A stretch of 64,000 nucleotides of DNA, from the NCBI RefSeq assembly GCF_029946505.1, contig NZ_JARZHG010000007.1, positions 62,001 through 126,000 on the forward strand. The letters run 5' to 3'. How positions within the stretch are numbered: the first letter of the stretch is position 1; the number at the start of each line of letters is the position of its first letter. Below are positions 52,975 through 61,849 of this stretch, one piece after another. The notes below the pieces were generated by a model. It ran no database searches, had not been told where the DNA came from, and worked only from the letters and a program-made list of their open reading frames with translations. This DNA comes from Polyangium sp. y55x31 (lineage in GTDB: Bacteria > Myxococcota_A > Polyangia > Polyangiales > Polyangiaceae). The position numbers were made by a program, and so were the translations under genes.

Positions 52975-54431
52975 AGGCGACCGCTGAGCGCCGCCATCGG
53001 CACGCCCGCCCCCGGATGGGCGGCTCCACCCGCCAGGTAGAGGCCCGGGATCTTCGTGCGTGACGCCGCCCGGACGAACGGGGATTTCCACCCGTGGGAT
53101 GCCGGGCCGTACAGGGCCCCCCCCGTCCCCGGGAACATGCGGTCGAACTCGCTCGGCGTCGTCACGACGGGCGGCGCGGCAAACTGCGGAAAGACGAGAC
53201 CCGCCCGCTCGAGGAGCGAGAAAGCTGCTGATTCGCATTGCTTGATCTCCGAAGTGGTGAGGGCGCGCTGATCCCCGCGGGCCGGGGCATTGACGAGGCA
53301 GAGGAACCGCTCGGGGCCCGCGTGCGCGCGCTCGCCGTCATCGCGATCCTGGGCGCAGACGTACACCGTGGGCTCTTCGGGCAGGGTCCCGCGATCGAAG
53401 AGGTCGCGGAACTCCTCGTGATAGTCCTTCGAGAAAAACACGTTGTGGCGCGTGAGCGGATACGCGCCCGCGGCCTCGGCGACGAAGGCCCAGGTGACGG
53501 CCGAGAGCGAACGCTCCGCGGGGGCCGGAAGGGCGCGTCGCCCGGGCGCGCCGAGCATTCCCTGGAAGAGCGCGGCGGGGTCGCCATTGTGGACGACGAG
53601 ATCGGCCGAGAGGCGCTCGCCCGAGGCGAGGCGCACGCCGGCGACGCGGCCATTCGCGACGACGAGCTCGGTGACGTGCTCGCCGCAGCGAATCCTGACG
53701 CCGATCCGCTCGGCCACCCGCGCGAGCGCCTCGGCGACGCGGAACATGCCGCCCTCGACGAGATACACGCCGTCGCGCTCCACGTGGGCGACCACGTTGA
53801 GCGTGGCCGGCGCGAGGAACGGCGAGGAGCCGCAATACGTGGCGTAACGGCCGAAGAGCTGGCGCAAACGTGCGTCTTGGAAAAACTCGCCGAGGGCCTT
53901 CCAGAGCGTCCGGTGGCCATCGATGTTGAGCATTCCCTCGATGCCGAGCGAGCCGACCGCGAGCATCGCGGAGCCGAGGCTCGGGCGCTCCGAGCAGAGA
54001 AACGGCTTCTGCACGGTCTCGTAAATGCGCTGCGTGTACGCGCAGAACCGCCGGTATCCCTCGCCCTCGGCGCGGCCGGCGAACGTCGATATGGCCTCGA
54101 CGGACCGGTCGAGATCGGCGTACAGATCGAGCGTGGGCCCTTTTTCCCAGGCGTGCCTGGCCAGGACCTCCGCGCGCCGGAGGGTGAGCTCGGCGTCGAG
54201 CGAGGCCCCCACCGAAGAAAAGATCTCTTCGAGGACCCAACGCATGGTCATGACCGTAGGACCTGCGTCGATCGCCCGGCCGGCCACGTCGACCTGCCGC
54301 ATCTTGCCGCCGACCTTGGGCGCACGTTCGAGGACCACGACGTCGATCCCCTGGCGAGCAAGCAAAAGCGCCGACACCAGGCCGCCCACCCCGGCGCCGA
54401 TCACCACCGCACGGCTCGTCCCATCCGCCAT
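52899..54431 (-). CDS. crtD: CrtD-type carotenoid 3,4-desaturase
   Basis: A 510-residue FAD desaturase of the CrtI/CrtD family: VVIGAGVGGLVSALLLARQG, ERAPKVGGKMRQV and AIDAGPTVMTMRW at the start, and YLAGGAAHPGAGVPMAALSGRLC at the end. It is distinct from the CrtI in the other operon. Being followed directly by CrtC, it is best read as CrtD, which desaturates C3-C4 next to the hydroxylated end. It starts at ATG 54431, divergent from crtE with 49 bases between. It leads crtD-crtC-GT-crtZ. Exact substrate preference cannot be told by eye. Confidence 0.9.
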   Translation of the reverse strand: MADGTSRAVVIGAGVGGLVSALLLARQGIDVVVLERAPKVGGKMRQVDVAGRAIDAGPTVMTMRWVLEEIFSSVGASLDAELTLRRAEVLARHAWEKGPTLDLYADLDRSVEAISTFAGRAEGEGYRRFCAYTQRIYETVQKPFLCSERPSLGSAMLAVGSLGIEGMLNIDGHRTLWKALGEFFQDARLRQLFGRYATYCGSSPFLAPATLNVVAHVERDGVYLVEGGMFRVAEALARVAERIGVRIRCGEHVTELVVANGRVAGVRLASGERLSADLVVHNGDPAALFQGMLGAPGRRALPAPAERSLSAVTWAFVAEAAGAYPLTRHNVFFSKDYHEEFRDLFDRGTLPEEPTVYVCAQDRDDGERAHAGPERFLCLVNAPARGDQRALTTSEIKQCESAAFSLLERAGLVFPQFAAPPVVTTPSEFDRMFPGTGGALYGPASHGWKSPFVRAASRTKIPGLYLAGGAAHPGAGVPMAALSGRLCAKAVIEDLASTSRSRETVMRGGI

Positions 54432-54447
54432 GAGCCCGTTCCTACAA

Positions 54448-54471
54448 CAACCTTGGACATCTGTCTAGAGT
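54448..54471 (+). promoter_or_regulatory. crtE/crtD shared upstream element with AACCTTG repeat
   Basis: CAACCTTGGAC (54448-54458) matches the repeat before the thioredoxin-fold gene at 9 of 11 bases. The adjoining 11 bases do not match well. TAGAGT (54466-54471) is a possible -10 for crtE and would put the transcript start within a few bases of ATG 54481. CarH control is inferred from the shared element. Confidence 0.45.
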
Positions 54472-54480
54472 TTGTTCATC

Positions 54481-55440
54481 ATGGACCACCAAACCCTTGA
54501 CAAGGGTTCCACATCCATGGACGATACCCTTCGCATGGACGTCTCCAGTCGCGTCGAGCGCGCTCTGCGCGCTGCCCTCGATCCCATGTGCGCCCCAGGC
54601 GCACCGCCCCGCCTCGCGGCCGCCGTCTACCATTCGGTGTTCCCGGCAGGCGCTCGCATTCGTCCGCAGCTCTGCCTCCGTGTCGCGATGGCCTGCGGCG
54701 AGGACGCTCCCGGCCTCGCCGATGGGGTGGCCGCCGCGATCGAACTCGTGCATTGCGCGTCGCTGGTGCACGACGACCTGCCCTGCTTCGACGCCGCCCT
54801 GACACGACGGGGCCAACCTTCGACACACCGTGCATTCGGAGAGCCGCTCGCCGTGCTCGCCGGCGACCAGCTCATCACGCTCGCGTTCGAGATCCTGGCC
54901 CGCTCGTCCACCGCGGCCCCGCTCCGGCTGGGCAAGCTCGTGACGACGGTCAGCCGCGGCGTGGGGATGCCTTACGGGATCATCGCGGGCCAGGGCTGGG
55001 AGAGCGAGGCGAACATCCCCGCGACGCTCTATCGAAGGGCGAAGACGGGCGCGCTCTTCGAAGCCGCTGCGGTGGGCGGCGCCCTCGCGGCCGGCGCCGA
55101 TGCGGACGAGGCGGAGGCGTGGCGCGGATTCGGCCAGCGGATCGGCGAGGCCTACCAGATCGCCGACGACATGCTCGACGTGCTCAGCGACGCGGCGAGC
55201 GCCGGCAAGCCCGTGGGCCGCGACGCCGCGCTCGGGCGGCCGAACGCGGCGTGTGATCTCGGGCTCGGCGCCTCGACGCACCTCTTCGAACAGCTCGTCG
55301 ACGCGGCGATCCTCTCGATCCCGGATTGCCCCGGCCGCGACGATCTCTCCCGCTGGGCCACGCAGGTCGTCGACCGCATCCGCCGCCGCGCCCACGTGGC
55401 CGTGTCGCAAGGCGCGCAGGCCGAGCAACCCGAGCTCTGA
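54481..55440 (+). CDS. crtE: geranylgeranyl diphosphate synthase
   Basis: A 319-residue polyprenyl synthase that makes the C20 precursor for phytoene. The first Asp-rich motif is HDDLPCFDAALTRRGQPS (DDxxxxD form) and the second is YQIADDMLD. GARIRPQLCL and AKTGALFEAA are family landmarks. ATG 54481 is used; ATGs at 54517 and 54535 are alternatives, and homology begins only after the last (DVSSRVERAL). No Shine-Dalgarno is seen before any of them. It is transcribed away from crtD. Its stop abuts the stop of the opposing histidine kinase with no base between (TGATCA). Confidence 0.93.
   Translation: MDHQTLDKGSTSMDDTLRMDVSSRVERALRAALDPMCAPGAPPRLAAAVYHSVFPAGARIRPQLCLRVAMACGEDAPGLADGVAAAIELVHCASLVHDDLPCFDAALTRRGQPSTHRAFGEPLAVLAGDQLITLAFEILARSSTAAPLRLGKLVTTVSRGVGMPYGIIAGQGWESEANIPATLYRRAKTGALFEAAAVGGALAAGADADEAEAWRGFGQRIGEAYQIADDMLDVLSDAASAGKPVGRDAALGRPNAACDLGLGASTHLFEQLVDAAILSIPDCPGRDDLSRWATQVVDRIRRRAHVAVSQGAQAEQPEL
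54492..54508. promoter_or_regulatory. inverted repeat in the 5' end of crtE
   Basis: AACCCTT-GAC-AAGGGTT is a perfect 7-bp inverted repeat and contains TTGACA. It stands 44 bases (four times 11) from the AACCTTGGAC element in phase. If it is an operator or -35 box, crtE may start later, at ATG 54517 or 54535. Confidence 0.45.
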
Positions 55441-57075
55441 TCAGCCGACCTCGGGCTCGACGTCCGGCTCCGAAGGCGCGGGCAAAAGGCGCTTCGATCC
55501 GCCCCGAGGCTCGCCGCGCAGGGCCGGGATCCGCAGAACGAACACGCTGCCCTTGCCGTCCTCGGTGATGGGGCTCTTCACCTCGATGCTGCCGCCGTGG
55601 CTCTCGGCGATGTGCTTGACGAGCGCGAGCCCGATGCCGCTGCCGCGGATGCGCTGCTCGCCCGCGCGCCGCCCGCGCACGAAGCGCTCGAAGATACGCT
55701 CCTGCTCGTCGGGATCGATGCCGGGGCCACGATCACTCACGCGCACGACGACCGAGCCATCGTCCGACACGACGTCGACGTCGACGCGGCCGCCGTCCTT
55801 CGCGTACTTGAAGGCGTTGTCGAGCAGGTTGATGATCGCAAGCTCCATGGCGCGGGCGTCGATCATCGCCTCGGGCAGGCCCTCGGCGCTCGCGAAGTGC
55901 ACGACGATGCCGTCGCGCTCGGCGCGGTAGCGATACACGTCGACGGCGCGGCCGACGATGTCCTCGAGCCTGCCGGGGGCGAACTCGTACGCGGCCTTGC
56001 CACGCTCGACCTTGGCGAAATCGAGGACGTTCTCGATCAGCGCCGTGAGCCGCTCGCTCTCGCTCACGATGATCTGGAGGTACTGCCGGCGCTTCTCGTC
56101 GCTCGCCACGCGATCGGCGAGCAGGATCTCGCCGAACATGCGGACGAGCGCGAGCGGGGTCTTCAGCTCGTGCGAGACGTTCGCCACGAAGTCGCTCTTC
56201 AGCGCGGCGAGCCTGCGCTCCTTGATCGACGCGAAGATCACGATCGTGACGCCGACGAGCACCACGATGGCCGCGAAGCCGACCATGCCGAGCTCGACCA
56301 AACGCTGGCGCTCGACCTTGTCGCCGAGGTCGTCGGCGCTCGTGAGCGCGATCTGGAGGCGCCAGTTGTAGAGCGTCGTCGGAAAGGGCCTCCCGACGGT
56401 GAACTCGCCGCCTTTGATCGGCGGGCCGAAGACGATGCGGCCTTCCTCGTCGATGACGTTCATGCGGCTGTTGCCGCGATCGATGTCGCGGTAGAGCCGC
56501 GGGAAGACGTCGTGCACGAGGCGCGGGACGTCGTGCCAGGCGACGATGAGGTAACGCCGACCCGCGTAGGAGCGCTGCCAGTAGCTGATCAGGATGCTCT
56601 GCTGATCGATGATCTGGTGCAGGTGGCGCAGCTCCTCCGTATCGCCCTGGAAGTTCAGGATCGGGAAGAGCTTGCCGAGGAGCAGCCGCCGGAACGCGTC
56701 GTCCTCGCGGCCCGGCGCGCGCGAGGCGAATGCGAGGACGTCGCGCGAGTCGTGGCTCATGTCGAGCACGAGGATCGCGCGCACCGTCGGCGTCTCGCGC
56801 GAGGCCGTGGGCAGCCACCTTCGCGCGATCGTCGTGAGGTTCGCGATGTCGACGTGCGCGGCGACGACGTTGTCCTGGTTGATGATGAGCTTGTCGAGGC
56901 GGTCGACGCGCTCGTCGGCGAGGGTCAGCGTCGCGTCGAAGACGGTCTGCTGGCGGGCTTTTTCGATCTGGAGCGTCGTGCGCAGCGCGATGCCGCCGAG
57001 CACGAGGACGGCGAACACGATCGCGGGGACGATCGCGAAGTAGAGCAGCCGTTCGCGCAGCCGACGACGCTGCAT
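55441..57075 (-). CDS. membrane sensor histidine kinase
   Basis: A 544-residue kinase. Membrane helix 1 (about 11-32), an extracytoplasmic sensor of about 230 residues (34-260, Cache-like by length and placing), helix 2 (262-284), then a short linker and the HisKA domain with VSHELKTPLALVRMF (phospho-acceptor His302). The ATPase domain has N box NLLDNAFKYA, G1 DRGPGID and G2 GSGIGLALV. There is no receiver domain and no response regulator gene nearby, so it is an orphan kinase. The last 40 residues are Pro/Glu-rich. It follows the GAF protein gene by 24 bases, with GGAG before its ATG; the two probably act together. Confidence 0.92.
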   Translation of the reverse strand: MQRRRLRERLLYFAIVPAIVFAVLVLGGIALRTTLQIEKARQQTVFDATLTLADERVDRLDKLIINQDNVVAAHVDIANLTTIARRWLPTASRETPTVRAILVLDMSHDSRDVLAFASRAPGREDDAFRRLLLGKLFPILNFQGDTEELRHLHQIIDQQSILISYWQRSYAGRRYLIVAWHDVPRLVHDVFPRLYRDIDRGNSRMNVIDEEGRIVFGPPIKGGEFTVGRPFPTTLYNWRLQIALTSADDLGDKVERQRLVELGMVGFAAIVVLVGVTIVIFASIKERRLAALKSDFVANVSHELKTPLALVRMFGEILLADRVASDEKRRQYLQIIVSESERLTALIENVLDFAKVERGKAAYEFAPGRLEDIVGRAVDVYRYRAERDGIVVHFASAEGLPEAMIDARAMELAIINLLDNAFKYAKDGGRVDVDVVSDDGSVVVRVSDRGPGIDPDEQERIFERFVRGRRAGEQRIRGSGIGLALVKHIAESHGGSIEVKSPITEDGKGSVFVLRIPALRGEPRGGSKRLLPAPSEPDVEPEVG

Positions 57076-57099
57076 GGACGGTCTCCGCGCGCCGCGCGA

Positions 57100-58566
57100 C
57101 TAGCGCGCCGCCGCCTTGTTCGCCGTCGCCCGGATCTTCTCGGGATCGAGCACGACGCCCTGGATGGTGAGGAACTCCGCGAGCTCTTTGCCGACGTAGG
57201 TGAGCGCGTTGCCCTCGGTCGTGGCGTACCGACCGCCGCCGGTGGGGTTCACGATCTCGATGAGGCCGAGCGTCTTGCCGCCGCCGATCGCGGGGGCGCA
57301 GGCGATGCTCTTCGGATCGATGCCGAACGCCTTCCAGCGCGCGTCGACGGCGCGCGGGTCGCGTTGCGCGTCGGTGATGACGAGGGCCTTCTTGTTGGCG
57401 ATCGCGGCCTGCGCGAGGCCCGTTCGATCGGGCATGCGGGCGAGGAGCCTGTCGTGCTTGCCGCCTTGCTGCCGCACGAGGACGAGCTCGCGTTTCTCGG
57501 CGTCGTGGAACCAGACGAGGATGAGCTCGCTCGGGAGCTGCTCCGAGAGGATCGAGACCACGAACTCGGCGCCTTCGAGCGCGTCGCTCAGGAAGTGCAG
57601 ATCCGTCGAGGCACCTTCGAGCTCCTTCATGAGCTCTTCGGCCGAGCGAACACGCGCCTTCGGCGGCGTGGACTTCGTGGTGGTCGTGACCCCGCCCTTG
57701 AGCGCGGGGTTCGACCCGGCCTGCGCGCGCGGCGGCGGCGCCGAGGGCGAACGAGCGGGCGGCGTCGAGACCGAGCGCTGCGCGGGCGGCGGCGACGAAG
57801 GAGAACGCGCCGGCGGCGGCGGCGATGAGGGAGAACGCGCCGGCGGCGTCGAGACCACACGCTGCGCGGGCGGCGGCGTCGAGGCGGGGCGCGGCGCCGC
57901 GGGCGCGGCCGCGGGCTTGCTCGGCTGCGGCGCCGGTGGACGCACCTCCGGCTCGCCGCGCCAGTCCTTCCACGACAACGTCACGAGCGGGGCGCGCGCG
58001 GGTTTGCCCTCGTAGGCGTGATCGAACACCGCGAGGTTCACGAGCACGCCGCGCGCGCCGTCGAGCGCCTTTTTCACCGCCTCGAACCGGTCGAGCACGA
58101 CCCGCCGCGCGAGGTCGACCGACGTCCCCTCGGGCACGACGTACACGTACTCGCGGTACGTCAGCGGTGAGCTCTCCGTGGCGGCCACCTCGCGGCTCGA
58201 CAGCACGCGATGGCTCGGGAGCGGCGCGGCTGCGGGCGCGGGCGTCGCGCGCGGAGGGGCTGCGACGCGCGGGGGCGCGGTGACGGCCGGGCGACCCTTC
58301 GGCGGCTCGGCTTGGGCTTGCCCGCCCGCGGACAGCTCGGCCGTGTCGGGCGCTTTGCGCACCACGTAACGGAGCTTCTTCACCGGATCGACGGCCCTGT
58401 AGCCGTCGTCGAGCAGCTCGATCGAGAAGTTGCCGAGCGACCCGTCGTCCCCGCGCATCGCGCGGGCCTTCTGGAGCGCGGGCTGCCACTGCGGGGCCTC
58501 CACGGTGAGCTTTGCCGGAGGTTCGGCGGAGGGCCCGGGTGACGAGATTTCCACGAACCAGCGCAT
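57100..58566 (-). CDS. GAF-domain protein with two proline-rich linkers
   Basis: A 488-residue soluble protein in modules: an N-terminal alpha/beta unit (1-75), a Pro/Ala linker (80-120), a middle unit (130-200, with EYVYVVPEGTSVDLARRVV), a second linker with repeats of ARSPSSPPP (205-290), and a C-terminal GAF domain (about 315-470) with LVLVRQQGGKHDRLLAR and ALVITDAQRDPRAV. GAF domains bind small ligands or other signalling proteins; no ligand can be named. It is in an operon with the orphan histidine kinase, 24 bases upstream of it. The linkers might stall ribosomes without EF-P. Confidence 0.8.
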   Translation of the reverse strand: MRWFVEISSPGPSAEPPAKLTVEAPQWQPALQKARAMRGDDGSLGNFSIELLDDGYRAVDPVKKLRYVVRKAPDTAELSAGGQAQAEPPKGRPAVTAPPRVAAPPRATPAPAAAPLPSHRVLSSREVAATESSPLTYREYVYVVPEGTSVDLARRVVLDRFEAVKKALDGARGVLVNLAVFDHAYEGKPARAPLVTLSWKDWRGEPEVRPPAPQPSKPAAAPAAPRPASTPPPAQRVVSTPPARSPSSPPPPARSPSSPPPAQRSVSTPPARSPSAPPPRAQAGSNPALKGGVTTTTKSTPPKARVRSAEELMKELEGASTDLHFLSDALEGAEFVVSILSEQLPSELILVWFHDAEKRELVLVRQQGGKHDRLLARMPDRTGLAQAAIANKKALVITDAQRDPRAVDARWKAFGIDPKSIACAPAIGGGKTLGLIEIVNPTGGGRYATTEGNALTYVGKELAEFLTIQGVVLDPEKIRATANKAAAR

Positions 58567-58751
58567 CGGTCGTCCATTCGGCGTCGGCGCCTTCCGCGAC
58601 GCTCGAACGCGATTCTTTTCTACAGGTGCCGAAGGAGCCGGTCAACGCGCGCGCCCCTGGAATTCGAGGTCCCCAGGTTCGGACGAGCCCCGTGCGTCGA
58701 GACGAGGTCCACGCGCGGGCCGAACCGGGGATCGTGTAATAAGAGTCCCCC

Positions 58752-60953
58752 GTGCCCGCCACACTGGACCAAGACGAAGCGGAAGCGGCGCCCTCGCTCG
58801 GGGCCCGTCGATACGGTGACGCCGACGGCTCGGGATTTTTCGCGCGCGTGCTCGAGAGCTGGCCCGCGATCGACCGCGTGCTCTACCCCGTCTTTGCCTC
58901 GGCCTGCGTCGTCTACGCGGCTACCGTGTTCTACGGGTACATGCACGTGCAGACGCGCGGCGGCTGGTCGGCGCCGCTCGACGACGTCTTCATCCACTTC
59001 GACTACGCGCGCGCCGCGGCCCGCGGCTTCCCCTTCCAGTGGTCCGAGGGCAACGGTTTTTCGAGCGGCAACACGAGCCTGCTCTACCCGTTCACGCTCT
59101 CGCTCGGCTACCTGCTCGGCTTCCGCAGCCTCGACCTCATGGCGTGGGCGGCGCTCGTCGCGTGCGTCTCGACCACGTTTTTCCTCGTCGCCGCGGGCCG
59201 CGCGTGCGAGCCGCTCGGGCGCGCCGCGAAGTACCTCGTCCCGCCCGCCGTGCTCTCGCTCGGCGCGCTCGACTGGTCGCTCTTCAGCGGCATGGAGAAC
59301 GCGTTCCACCTCGGCGTCTGGGCGCTCATGCTCCTGCCGATCCTCTCGATCGGAAGGGCGCCGGGCGAAGCGCACGCCGTGCGCCGGAGCGGCATGCTCG
59401 CGGGCCTCGCGGGCGCGCTGCTCTACGCGACGCGGCCCGAGTCCGTCGTGTGCATCGCGGTGTTCGCGTTCTACGCCGCGCTCGCCGTGTGGAAGCCCCT
59501 CGGGTTTCGCGCCGCGGCAGCGACGCTGCTCCGCGCCTCGGTCCCCGGCGCGATCGTGGCCGTGGCGCAGGCCGTCGCGAACCGCGTCTTCACCGGCGAG
59601 TGGGCGGCGGCCGGCGCGATCGTCAAGCTCGCGCTGAACCACCCCTACATGAACGGCGAGCAGAAGCTCGACGAGTACCTCTCGCACCTGAAGTACGTCG
59701 TCCTTCGCAACACGCAGCACCACTTCGCCGACTGGATCCCCGGCCAGAACCTCCCCTGGGGCTGGATCGTCCCGCTCGTCGCGCTCATCCCCTTCTTCTC
59801 GAAGAAGACCCGCGGCGTCGCGGCCATGCTCTGGGCGCAGGTCGTGACGTGGCTGCTCCTCGTCTCGCTGAACGGCCAGGTCCGCTGGCAGAACGAGCGC
59901 TACACGATGAGCGCCGTCGCGTGGCTCTTCGTGCTCGCCGCGATGGGCCTCGGCCTGCTCCTCGTGCCCGCGGTCGAGGCGACACGTCGCGCGCGGGGCC
60001 TCTTCGCGCTGCGCGTCGCGATCGCTTGCGGCGTGGTCGTCCTCTACGGCGTCCACCAGGCGCCGAACATGCGCGATCAGATCTGGTTCTTCGGCCGCGC
60101 GAGCCGCAACATCCGCGACCAGCACGTGGTCGCGGGCAAGGTCCTCGCCGAGCGCAAGGCGCGGCGCGTGCTCGTCGGCGACGCGGGCGCGCTCATGTAC
60201 GCCTCGGACCTGCCCGGCCTCGACATCATCGGCCTCGGCGGCTACCACGACCTGCCTTTCGCGCGGGCCGGCGTGAACGGCCTCGGCGCCACGATCGAGC
60301 TCATCGAGCGTATCCCGCCCGAGGATCGGCCCGACCACATGGCGATCTACCCCTCGTGGTGGGGCGACCTCCCCGGCCTCTTCGGCCGTCGCCTCGTGGG
60401 CGTCCCCGTCGTCGGCAACGTGATCTGCGGCGGCGCGGAGAAGGTCATCTACAAGGCCGACTGGAGCGCGCTCGACAGGAACGGCTGGCCGCGCACGCAA
60501 CGCGAAGGCGAGCGTATCGTCGACGAGCTCGACATCGGCGACCTCGTCAGCGAAAAGGCCCACGGCTACAACTTCCCGCGCCCCGGCATGGGCTTCGTCG
60601 TGCACCGCGTCCTGCCCGAGCCTGGCCAGAAGCTCCGCGAGCTCTTCGACGCCGGCCGCATCGTCCCGCACGGCGAGCCCGAGCGCGCCAGGATGAACGC
60701 GCCGAAGCGCGGCGGCCGACTCGTCGTGCGCACCGTCTCGGGCCGGCAGGCCGCCGCCGAGGTCCGCGTGGACGGCCGCCTCCTCGGCAAGCTCGAAGCG
60801 CGCCCCGGGCCCACGTGGACCGAGCCGAGCATCGACCTTCCGACCGATCTCCCGCCGCGCTTCGAGCTCGCGATCACGCCCGTCGAGGGCGAGTGGATCA
60901 CGTACCACGTGTGGATCCTGGAGGGCGCCGGCGCTCCGTCGGCGGCGCGCTGA
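58752..60953 (+). CDS. GT-C-type integral membrane glycosyltransferase-like protein
   Basis: A 733-residue protein from GTG. About ten or more membrane helices span residues 45-440. The first outer loop has PLDDVFIHFDYARAAARG, an acidic DD pair in the place of the catalytic Asp of GT-C enzymes (dolichol- or polyprenyl-phosphate-sugar dependent). A soluble alpha/beta region of about 280 residues follows (VLVGDAGALMYASDLPG onward). The family is otherwise unclear to me. A transfer of sugar outside the membrane is likely, substrate unknown. It overlaps the downstream lipoprotein by one base (TGATG). It is divergent from the GAF gene with 185 bases between. Confidence 0.82.
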   Translation: MPATLDQDEAEAAPSLGARRYGDADGSGFFARVLESWPAIDRVLYPVFASACVVYAATVFYGYMHVQTRGGWSAPLDDVFIHFDYARAAARGFPFQWSEGNGFSSGNTSLLYPFTLSLGYLLGFRSLDLMAWAALVACVSTTFFLVAAGRACEPLGRAAKYLVPPAVLSLGALDWSLFSGMENAFHLGVWALMLLPILSIGRAPGEAHAVRRSGMLAGLAGALLYATRPESVVCIAVFAFYAALAVWKPLGFRAAAATLLRASVPGAIVAVAQAVANRVFTGEWAAAGAIVKLALNHPYMNGEQKLDEYLSHLKYVVLRNTQHHFADWIPGQNLPWGWIVPLVALIPFFSKKTRGVAAMLWAQVVTWLLLVSLNGQVRWQNERYTMSAVAWLFVLAAMGLGLLLVPAVEATRRARGLFALRVAIACGVVVLYGVHQAPNMRDQIWFFGRASRNIRDQHVVAGKVLAERKARRVLVGDAGALMYASDLPGLDIIGLGGYHDLPFARAGVNGLGATIELIERIPPEDRPDHMAIYPSWWGDLPGLFGRRLVGVPVVGNVICGGAEKVIYKADWSALDRNGWPRTQREGERIVDELDIGDLVSEKAHGYNFPRPGMGFVVHRVLPEPGQKLRELFDAGRIVPHGEPERARMNAPKRGGRLVVRTVSGRQAAAEVRVDGRLLGKLEARPGPTWTEPSIDLPTDLPPRFELAITPVEGEWITYHVWILEGAGAPSAAR

Positions 60954-61849
60954 TGCGATACCCGACGAGCATTCCGTTTGGGCTCTTGCTCGCCGTCGCC
61001 GTGATCGGCTGCGGCCGGACGGACGCGGAGAACGCGCGACGCTTGGCCGTGTCCCCGCGGGGCGCGCGCCTCGTCTCGATCCCCGGCGCGACGTTCTCGT
61101 TCCACGACCCGATGGTCGCGAAACGCGCAGTCGTCACAGTGCAGCCGTTCCAGATCGAAGCGACCGAGGTGACGGTCTCCGGCTACGCCGCGTGCGTGGG
61201 CGCGAAGGCGTGTGTCGCGCCGGTGGGCGAAGGTCGCGTCGCGAAGCACGACGAGCCGATGTGCAACTGGGGCAAGCCCGGCCGCGGCGATCACCCGATC
61301 AACTGCGTGAGCCCGGCCGAAGCCGAGGCTTATTGTCAATGGAACGGCGGACGCCGCCTGCCGACGATCTACGAGGCTTACTGGGCCGCGCTCGGCGACG
61401 CGCGCATGAGCGAAGAAGAGCGCCTCGGCGAGCGGCACCGCATCTACCCGTGGGGCCGCGACGAGCCGGAGAAGATCGAGCATTGCTGGCAACGCGGCTC
61501 GATGGGCGGGACGCAGGGCGGCGTGGTCGGACCCATCACGAGCACGGCGCCGCCCGTCGCCGTGGACCTCGGCACCTGCCCGGTTGCGAGTTACACGGGG
61601 GATCGCAGTCCCTTCGGGCTTTACGATACGGCGGGGAACGTGGCCGAGTTCGTCTTCGATCCGAGGCCCATCGTCTGCGTCTCGACCAAAGGTGAAGAGC
61701 CGTGCCCGCGGGAAGACATGTTCCGCGTGACCGGAGGCACCTGGCACGACCACGGGCTCATGGGCAATCAATCGCCCGCGGCCCACCACCCGGTCGCGAG
61801 TCAGCGACACCCTTGGTATGGGTTTCGGTGTGTGGCGGGGGCGGGGTAA
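60953..61849 (+). CDS. formylglycine-generating-enzyme-fold (SUMF1) lipoprotein
   Basis: A 298-residue protein with lipobox (AVIGCGRT). The rest is the FGE-sulfatase domain: FQIEATEVTVSGYAACV, HPINCVSPAEAEAYCQWNG, RRLPTIYE, YPWG, GLYDTAGNVAEFVFD and a final WYGFRCV. True formylglycine-generating enzymes need a pair of copper-binding cysteines near the C-terminus; I see only one in the last 50 residues (FRCV), so this is probably a non-enzymatic or altered member. No sulfatase gene is nearby. It starts within the stop of the glycosyltransferase gene (TGATG), so they are coupled. Confidence 0.88.
   Translation: MRYPTSIPFGLLLAVAVIGCGRTDAENARRLAVSPRGARLVSIPGATFSFHDPMVAKRAVVTVQPFQIEATEVTVSGYAACVGAKACVAPVGEGRVAKHDEPMCNWGKPGRGDHPINCVSPAEAEAYCQWNGGRRLPTIYEAYWAALGDARMSEEERLGERHRIYPWGRDEPEKIEHCWQRGSMGGTQGGVVGPITSTAPPVAVDLGTCPVASYTGDRSPFGLYDTAGNVAEFVFDPRPIVCVSTKGEEPCPREDMFRVTGGTWHDHGLMGNQSPAAHHPVASQRHPWYGFRCVAGAG

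Noticed and set aside
60953-61849. A true formylglycine-generating enzyme that activates sulfatases
   Set aside because: Only one cysteine is seen in the C-terminal 50 residues, where the enzyme needs a pair, and no sulfatase gene is nearby.
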